From contig NC_072893.1 of the NCBI RefSeq assembly GCF_027943255.1, positions 6,076,001 to 6,140,000 on the forward strand: 64,000 nucleotides of DNA, written 5' to 3'. Each line of letters starts with the position of its first letter. Positions within the stretch are counted from its first letter, which is position 1. The notes under the pieces are model-generated. The model worked only from the letters and a program-made list of their open reading frames with translations. It did no database searches and was not told the DNA's origin. This document shows positions 56,633 through 64,000 of the stretch, piece after piece. The stretch is from Anastrepha obliqua. Taxonomy: Eukaryota > Arthropoda > Insecta > Diptera > Tephritidae. The translations under genes and the position numbers were made by a program.

Positions 56633-59600
56633 ATGGGTGCCACTGCTTCGACTAGCGGGTATCCAATGCCGGCCACAACCAGCAATAGTGGAGGTAGTTC
56701 TGGCCTTTTGCTGCCTTCTTCAGCCTCGTTGATAACCAGTGCTTCTGGGAGCGGCGGTGGTCCGGGTGGCAGCTCCTCAATGATGGGCGCGGCAGGTGCT
56801 GGTGTACCGCATTTTCGAGAACAGCGTCGAAAGCGGGTGACTGGGTTTGCAACACTGAAACGGAAATTCATACGTCGACGACGTTCTTCAAAAGCCTGTG
56901 ATCATGCGCGCGTTTTGCGCGATTTCGTATCCGACTGGACCCCTCTCGAATTGGCAGCGTTATGCGAGGAATATGAAGCGTTGGCCGCACTTAGAGATCT
57001 ATCGGTAATATGAAGTAGCTTGGAAAATTGATTTTATGCAATGCTAATTAAATAAAACTTCTTTCCAGGTGCAAGCGGAACTAGCGCGTCCACCTGCAAC
57101 AACGTTTAAGCAAGATTTAGCTGCACTATACGATATGAAAACTTGCACTGACTGTGATCTTGTGTTTCGCGGTTCTATTTTTCCGGTGCATCGTTCGATA
57201 CTGTCTTCCCGCTGCTCGTACTTCAGGGATTTGCTGGCGGGTTGTCCGGGTTTCGGTGCGCGCATTTGTCTTGAATTGCCAACTTCGCCCATCGATGTTC
57301 AGATGTTCTCATCTTTATTGCGTTACCTGTACACGGGCGATCTATGTCCACATGACCCCTCTATTGATATTAGTTTACTGCGTCAGCTGGGAGATGACTT
57401 TGGCACGCCGAATCCCCTCGAGCATGATTTGCGTTATTTGCTCGAGACAGGCGACTATGCCGATGCTGCATTGGTGTTTACAGCAGAAGGCAACGATTAT
57501 CATCGGCCAGATTCGGGTAGTTCTGAGTATGGCTTTCGACCGAAACTCGAATTGCCTTGCCACAAAGCAATCCTCAGTGCCCGTTCACCGTTCTTTCGGA
57601 ATCTCATAGCACGCCGTACGCGCAACGTTGACGAGTACACCGAGCGTGCATTGCATGTACCAACGCGAATCGTGCTTGATGAGACAGTGATACCAAAACG
57701 ATATGCGCGGGTGCTGTTGCATGCTATATACCTGGACACAGTCGATTTGACGCTAATACTACGCGGTGCAGGGTCGGGAAATTCGGCGGGGTCATTGGGT
57801 GAGGTGCATGCGTTGACGAATACAGGACGGGCGCGACCCACCCCTCTAGAGGAGGCTATGGAGCTTTATCAGATTGGCAGGTTTCTCGAATTGGACATTC
57901 TAGCACAAGGCTGCGAAGATCTGATACTTGAGTGGCTGACGTTGGATACACTCCCGACGGTGCTCAAGTGGGGTTCACAGGTGTGTAAATATAATTTGAA
58001 TATCTTAAGAGTTTTACAAAGTTTTCTTTTACAGCCACACGGCTCGGCTTGGGTGTATCGGCAAGCGTGTCAGTATCTTAGGGAAGAGTTTTCTGCTGTA
58101 ATTTCTTCACCGGTGCTACATCAACTAGACAAATCACAGCTGATACATGTGCTACAGAGTAATTTTTTGCAAGCATCGGAGTTGGAGGTGCTGCAGGCTG
58201 TGCTTAAATGGGGAGAGCAAGAACTCATACGACGTATGGAGGATCGTGAACCAAATATTTTGTCTCACACGGCTCACTCAGTTACGAGAAAAGGTGTAAA
58301 AAAGCGCGATTTAAGTGACGTGGAGTTGCGAGAGATTCTCTCCGAGCTGCTGCCATTAGTTCGTATGGACCACGTTTTACCGCCCAATAGTGAAGTACTC
58401 GCCCAAGCTATTCGTCGCGGCCTTGTGAGCACGCCTCCTTCCCACATGATCAGTGACGACCGAGAGAATTTGCGAGTTAACGCTTGGATACGCGGAGGAA
58501 AGAACCAAGGACTGTTTGTGCGGCCTCGCCTTTTCATGCCGTATTTCGAAGAAGTGAAAGTACTGCTGGAAGATCGAATGGCGTCATCTCATCACCAAGC
58601 AGAGCTGATGCGCATGCGGCGATCACGTCATTTGCCCGACATCCCCGACACTCTGTACATGGTATCTCGTATAAGCGCAGCTATCAAACCTAGTGTACCT
58701 ACAGCCGCTGCAGTAACTGGAAAAGAGAGTGTGAACATATTGGCAGCGGCGGCTGCTATACCACCCCCCGATACGCAAACGTTGGCAGCATTGCTGAAAC
58801 GCGAGCATAAATTGCACCAGTCACCGATGTGTCAGCGGGCACTGCTGTTGCCACTTTCATCGAAGCACGAAATTGATAGGCAGATACGCTTGCGAGTGGT
58901 GCGCGAATTCAATCTGCCAGATGCCGTGTCGGATCTGCTTGAGACATCATTGCTTAGCAATCAAAATGCAGCAGCTGCATCAGCTGCCGCTGGAACTGCG
59001 GTAACTGAGGAGAGTGGCATCACGTCCACCACTCAAACCGATCAGAATCTCATCGAAGACGATGACCAAACGCCGCCACCATCCCCCGCGGCTGCAGGCT
59101 CTGTGCCACGACTCACTACGGGTGGTAGCTTTCTTTCAACGTCTATAGGATCGTCGGCTGCATCATCTACTTGTGGCGGTGAGGGCATACAAGCCTGTTA
59201 TAGTCGAAATTTGACATTTCCGCGACAACATCCAGGTGGTTTATTGGGATTGGGTGGTAGCGTGGGGGGTGGCATGCCAACAAGTGTTGGTGGCGGCGGC
59301 AGTGGTGCTCTACAAGCGAATTATGCCCGCCTTTCAGCCTCGGTACATCATCGCAGCGATTTACCAGCATTGATCACTGAAGGCGATTACCGCTTTCCGC
59401 GTGGCAGCGCGCTGGGCATTGACCTCGGTGCTGAGGGCGGTGGCGTTGCGGTAGGATGTGCCGAAGGCGGCAACGGCGGCCATTTGTCGGACATGATGCC
59501 CGATGTGGCAATGGCAACGGCATCATTAGGCCAGCTGCATTTAGCAAACAACGCCAATAACGGTAACAGTGGTGATATACATGAAAGTCTGCAGCTTGAT

Positions 59601-59894
59601 TTGGGTGATGGTCCGAGTCACATAATGGGAGGCGGCGCACCCAGCGCTGCTGGACCAATGGGATTGCGCGCTTTGCAGGTAATGTCTATGAAGTGATGAA
59701 GTGACGGTTGAAGGATTTTAAGATATTATTTACACATTTGTTAATAATTTTAGCACCAAATGCCACCCAGCAATTATCACCACTTCATGCAGCGTTCAAA
59801 CTCACCATTTGACATATTGCGTCAAGGTCAACATTCGCCAGCACCACATCCACCACCTGGGACCTACAATTCCGGGCCGCCCAGATTCTTATAG
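56633..59894 (+). CDS. BTBD7: BTB/POZ domain protein, BTBD7 orthologue
   Basis: Four exons (56633-57004, 57069-57980, 58035-59678, 59754-59894) join in phase 0 to 1022 residues. The start is the ATG giving MGATAS, a possible N-myristoylation site matching vertebrate BTBD7, not the upstream in-frame TTG. Conserved blocks are FATLKRKFIRRRRSS, then BTB1 (about 150-240, CDLVFRGSIFPVHRSILSSR), BTB2 (about 262-370, CHKAILSARSPFFRNLIARR) and a BACK-like region (EAMELYQIGRFLELDILAQG to LKWGEQEL). Further blocks are VKKRDLSDVELREILSELLP, FVRPRLFMPYFEE and DTLYMVSRISAA. The C-terminal third is Ala/Gly/Ser-rich, with a conserved MMPDVAM. Intron 2 is 54 bp with no stop. In vertebrates BTBD7 promotes epithelial remodelling, and the role here is inferred from that. 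AATAAA is at 59948-59953. Confidence 0.93.
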
Positions 59895-61316
59895 AGTTTG
59901 CGAGTGGCCCCCGATCAGGGCCTTTATTTTAGCATGCCTTTTTGAGGAATAAATAATGCAAATTAAACCAAAATTACGTTGCTGGCACGAAGCCAAGCAG
60001 ACACCCAGGCCAAACCCCAGCTAAAATGTATATGGGGATGGGGCATATTTGTTATTGCACTCAAAATTCAAATAAAAGCTAAAATAAGGGGCACCATAAA
60101 AAAAATTAATGGCAAGCAAAAGTTTAAACGAAACACTCGCACATAAAATAATAAATTAAGTTAATTTTTAGCTTAAGACGCAAGCGGCAGAAGGTGGAAG
60201 CAAGCAGCGGTAAGATGCTTTATAACCTTCTATTGTAAACTAATGTAATGTAATGCGGATTTATAAAAGAGTTCAGTGAAAATAACAACCAAACGAAAAT
60301 ATATAATTGCAGAAGCAACTAATTGAAAAAAAGCAAAAAAAAAAAAATCAAATAATTTGTGAACATATGTATATAGTTATAAATATTATCTACCCTTGCG
60401 TATATACACACATAAATTATTTAGTTATATATTATTGATTACAATAACGTACATATGTGCATATGGATATACACATGAAAACCGTTAGATACAAATATTT
60501 TCAGCTTTTGAGAAAAACATTTCAAACGTTTTAAAATTATTCGAAAATATTATGGGATGAAAAATGTACACTCAAACGCAGTAGAAACCCAATAGATTGA
60601 AACAAATTTAAGATACATTACGTTAATTTTTCTACCAAAACCTAAAGCTGACTAGAAAAAAGAATCCATAAAATATGTGGAACTAAATTTTATTCACACA
60701 TCTTCCACTGAGGTTAATCTGCATTGATTCTAGCTTTTTGTATGATCTCTCAATCAATATCAACTCATAACTTCATTAAATCGAAACCCTTTTTTCATTT
60801 CAATCACTCATCTCGATTTCGAATAATTTATCGAATATACATACATACATATATTTATATAGTTCATGTGCGGCTAACATTCCAATTGTCTGCTTACAGT
60901 GGTTGACATATTATCAATGCTGTATTCATAAAGTGCATGTCAGATAGTTTGTTCGTGTTAATTAATTCGTGTTAAATAAATATAAAAACAAAATACTCAG
61001 CTAAAACTACCGCATAACGAACTACGAGCAGAACGCGCTGGGGTCCGACTACCCCTATTGTAAAAATATGCCTTACAACGTTAAGTAATTCTGTTTATGA
61101 ACCTGTTTGCCAGATAAACTAGTTGTGCTTCGCCATTAACAGTTATACACTTCGGAGCGGAAAACTTTGCTTGAGTTTTGAGGTTTAATTTAGCAAAAAT
61201 ACGATTAGGAAGTTAGCTTCTATCAAAAAACAAAAAAGAAAAAAAAAATATTTTCTAAATTCTAAAAAGGTTGTGTAATGTTTAATATTATTTACTTAAG
61301 TTTTTTTTGTTTTGTT
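59895..61316. other. BTBD7 3' UTR and downstream spacer
   Basis: Poly(A) signals lie at 59948-59953 and again near 60070. After that the sequence is AT-rich with CATATGTA palindromes (about 60365 and 60450). No gene is recognised. Confidence 0.45.
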
Positions 61317-61330
61317 CAAGCAAAGGCGCT

Positions 61331-61432
61331 GTTGTTGTAGCAGCATAAACATTTCCCATATTTACATACGGTCCTTGGGGGGATATAAATCCGGATCGTT
61401 TCGTTAACGCAGAACCGACTGTCGTGGAAACG
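61331..61432 (-). mobile_element. Short hairpin retroposon with 14-bp TSD
   Basis: On the - strand it runs from the head CGTTTCCACGACAGTCGG through CCGGATTTATATCC to GCTGCTACAACAACAGC. The central stem is shortened by a deletion. CAAGCAAAGGCGCT flanks it exactly on both sides (61317-61330 and 61433-61446). Confidence 0.88.
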
Positions 61433-61584
61433 CAAGCAAAGGCGCTCGTCACATTCGCTTAGAACGCATTTCGTTACATTTTTTTCCCATCTCATACTCT
61501 CATACGTACCCATACTTGCGCAATGCATGACATTTAAGAGCTCATTTTCTTTATCTGTTTAAAGTAATGCACTCGCTTTATATA

Positions 61585-62872
61585 AAGGGTGATTTTTTAA
61601 GAGCTATAGGAAAGTTTTTCAAAAAAACACGTAAAATTCAGAAAATTTCATGAAATTTTTTTTAAATCGATAGTACAGTCCATATAATTTAATGTTTGAA
61701 GATTATTTCATGCAAATGTTGACCGCGACTGCGCTTCAAATGGTCCATCCGATTAGTCCAATTTTGGCATACTCTTTCCAATGTCTCGGGCGGTATCTCA
61801 CATATAAATGCTTTAATGTTGTCTTCCAATGCGTTAATTGAAGCAGGCTTGTCTGAATAGACATGAGCTTTAACATAGCTCCACAAAAAATAATCTAAAG
61901 CCGTTATATCGCACGATCTGGATGGCCAATTGACAGGTCCCGAACGTGAAATAAAATGTTCACCAAACTCGCCTCTCAACAAGTCCATTGTTACGCGTGC
62001 TGTTTGGCATGTGGCACCGCCTTGCTGAAACCACATGTCATGCAAGTCAAGCTCTTGCATTTTGGGCAAAAAAAAGTTGGATATCATTTCACGGTAGCGC
62101 TCACCATTCACAGTTACGTTACGATTCGCAGCATCTTTGAAGAAGTAGGGTCCAATGATACCTCCAGCCCATAAACCGCACCAAACTGTGACCTTTTCTG
62201 GATACATTGTTAGCTCTGGCAATTCTTCTGGTTGATATTCACTTCAAAATCGATAATTCTGCTTATTTACGTACCCATTGATCCAAAAATGAGCTTCATC
62301 GCTGAACAAAATTTTTCGATAAAAAAGTGGATCTTCGGCGAACTTTCCATGAGCCCATTCACCAAAAGTTCTGCGTTGCGGTAGGTCGTTCGGCTTCAAT
62401 TCTTGCACCAGCTGTAGTTTGAAAGGCTTCACACCTAAATTCTTTCGCAAACTTTTCCACGTTGTTGAGCAACAGAGGCCCAATTGCTGCGAACGGGGAC
62501 GAATCGATAATTGATGGTCATCATTAACACTGGCCGATACAGCTGCGATATTTTCTTCAGTTCGCACTCTACGTAAGCGTGTTGGTGGTTTGATGTCCAA
62601 TAATGTAAATTTGGTTCTAAATTTAGTCACAATAGCTCGAATAGCCGCTTCAGTGACCATAAAATGGAAGAAGCGCGCGATAAACTTTCTTAACAGAACA
62701 CGCATTTTTATAATAAAATTCAATAATTTGCAAGCGTTGTTCGTTTGTAAGACAGTTCATGGCTAAATTATAGACCAAACTGAAGATGTTTGACAGTGAA
62801 ACAAAACACGAAACGTGCGTCAGCTGTTTAAACCAACTGTTTAAAAAGATAATAGCTAAAAAATCACCCGTT
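61585..62872 (-). mobile_element. DD41D mariner-like element, near full length, inactivated
   Basis: The left end AAGGGTGATTTTTTAAGAGC and the complemented right end AACGGGTGATTTTTTAGC are inverted. The - strand transposase begins near 62760 (MNCLTNEQRLQIIEFYYKN). It continues with TRLRRVRTEENI, SDEAHFWINGY (first Asp), VWCGLWAGGIIGPYFF, WFQQGGATCQTAR and RSCDITALDYFLW, and ends HLHEIIFKH. Three lesions are visible: a frameshift near 62660, a TGA at 62241-62243 replacing a Trp codon, and Gly at the second catalytic Asp. The spacing is that of rosa-like DD41D elements. Confidence 0.88.
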
Positions 62873-63135
62873 ATACATATATATATTTTCAATTTTAAAA
62901 AGCATTTTTGATTCATCAATTCATCACTTCATTTCACGTGTAACTTTCAATAGACCATAAATGGGTATGGAAAAGATTGCCGCAATGTTTTAGTATGAAA
63001 ACTTTATAAATGGAAAATAAGTGTTAAATGCTTATCAGAAATATTTAGATAAAGAATATTTTATTATCAGAATATTTTCAATTTCGTTGCAACATAGTTT
63101 TTTTTTTTTGTTTATATGTTTCACTTAAGAAAACT
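62873..63135. other. No feature recognised
   Basis: AT-rich spacer between the mariner and the next retroposon. Confidence 0.4.
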
Positions 63136-63150
63136 AACAATTTTTTCCTA

Positions 63151-63264
63151 CGATAGTTGCTTCTATGTAACCGGAACGACCCAGATTTATATTCGCCCAA
63201 GTACTGTCACTTCAGCAGCATTTCCCCCCCCCATATATTTATGGGGAACGTTTGCTACAACATC
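63151..63264 (+). mobile_element. Short hairpin retroposon with 15-bp TSD
   Basis: It runs from a head shortened by about 8 bp (CGATAGTTGCTTCTATGTAA), through CGACCCAGATTTATATTCG and CACTTCAGCAGCATT, to a GCTACAACATC tail. The 15-bp AACAATTTTTTCCTA is repeated exactly at both borders (63136-63150 and 63265-63279). Confidence 0.88.
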
Positions 63265-63279
63265 AACAATTTTTTCCTA

Positions 63280-63758
63280 TATATTTATGGTTTATGAATA
63301 TTTGGTTCGGCATTCAAATAGTAGCCAGCAGGTGCTTAGTTGTTAGTTATCCCCCATAGTGAAATATTATTTTGGGGAAAAATAAATCCCTTATTTGGAA
63401 TCCATAATTAATAATCTATATATTTTAATCCAAATTTTTGCGCAAATTTTTTGAAACTGTTTTATGGTCGATCTTTAGCTCCTAGGCTATGCTACGACTA
63501 CTAACATGTCGGTCAACTTTGATTATTTCTGTGATTTTATCGACATTTTCTTTAACATCAAAAATGCCTGAACGCAATCGACGAAATCAAAATTTCATGT
63601 AATTTGGTGCTACAGTATCGGCACCATAAACACCATTCACCATTCACTCTAAAATGTACCGAATTTTCTCTTTGTTTCACTTTTTGAAGTGAAAACTTCT
63701 TTAGAATCGTTGGGAGTGATTTGGGAAAAAGTGAAACGAAAAAAGCGACCAACTTGGC
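63280..63758. other. Spacer, possible mariner-like relic
   Basis: No clear feature. The - strand around 63750-63560 has weak resemblance to the N-terminus of mariner transposases, which I could not support. Confidence 0.3.
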
Positions 63759-64000
63759 TACGAAGCGTTATATTATATGTTGATATAAACGTAGCGACGA
63801 ACTAAATAAAAATAACTTTTATTTTTTCTTGTGATTCGAACCAAGGATTTTGGATCGGAAGCTCACATTACTAGTCGCTCGGCTACCGCGTCATGCTGTA
63901 GGTGCTGGCCTAAAAGTTATTTAGTTACGAAGCGTTATATTATATGTTGATATAAACGTAGCGACGAACTAAATAACTTTTAGGCCAGCGCCGACAGCAT
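63759..64000. repeat. 50-bp direct repeat and 34-bp hairpin at the window edge
   Basis: A 50-bp segment at 63759-63808 recurs identically at 63926-63975. In addition, 63893-63926 and 63967-64000 are inverted copies (32 of 34 bases match), making a long hairpin that ends exactly at the window border. The structure probably continues to the right. Confidence 0.8.
63828..63892 (-). mobile_element. tRNA-like sequence of a second SINE
   Basis: Reverse-complemented, it reads GACGCGGTAGCCGAGCGAC (with an A box), then an anticodon-arm-like CTTCCGATCC, then TTGGTTCGAATCAC (B box). The spacing is tRNA-like, but pairing of the acceptor stem is poor and it is embedded in repeats. A SINE head is therefore more likely than a functional tRNA. 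It is distinct from the SINE family at 26607. Confidence 0.6.

Noticed and set aside
63828..63892. Functional tRNA gene
   Set aside because: A and B boxes are present, but the acceptor and T stems pair poorly and the sequence is embedded in direct and inverted repeats; a SINE head fits better.
1..64000. CRISPR arrays, operons, bacterial-type promoters
   Set aside because: No regularly spaced repeats and no prokaryotic gene arrangement; all genes are intron-containing eukaryotic genes.

Overview
The window looks like nuclear DNA of a higher fly, most likely a tephritid fruit fly. It is AT-rich, genes have short GT-AG introns (several of 50-70 bp), the proteins match Drosophila and vertebrate single-copy families, and the intergenic DNA is full of transposon relics, including rosa-like DD41D mariners (rosa was first described in Ceratitis). 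No bacterial-type organisation is present. Species identity is inference.

Seven protein-coding genes can be modelled completely, and every exon phase closes. In order they are: Sirt6 (3762-5045, +), the SIN3-HDAC factor SINHCAF/FAM60A (11329-14410, -), the NELF subunit TH1/NELF-D (27540-29500, +), the histone H3.3 chaperone Hira (29725-33401, -), a MADF-BESS transcription factor (34388-37662, +), pyruvate dehydrogenase phosphatase Pdp (40910-42652, -) and a BTBD7 orthologue (56633-59894, +). TH1 and Hira converge tail to tail. Hira and the MADF gene are divergent. Five of the seven are chromatin or transcription proteins, but this need not mean functional linkage.

The rest is accessory DNA. 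It holds mariner elements of the DD34D and DD41D types, Tc1-like and piggyBac relics, and several non-LTR retrotransposon relics. Small non-autonomous families are also present: a tRNA-derived SINE (4 copies), a second tRNA-like repeat at the right edge, a CAAGGCG-ended MITE with 8-9 bp target duplications, hobo/hAT-like CAGAGAAC palindromes, and a repeat of about 140 bp around 20.6-27.4 kb.

The most interesting signal is a hairpin-rich element of about 100-125 bp, present in at least eight copies. It ends in (CAA)n and carries 9-15 bp target-site duplications. It shares its 3' tail with a non-LTR retrotransposon also present here, so it behaves like a tail-parasitising short retroposon. Stretches 1-3.7 kb, 14.4-27.5 kb and 42.7-56.6 kb have no convincing host coding gene, apart from possible untranslated exons and one unresolved gene-like patch near 1.7-2.4 kb.
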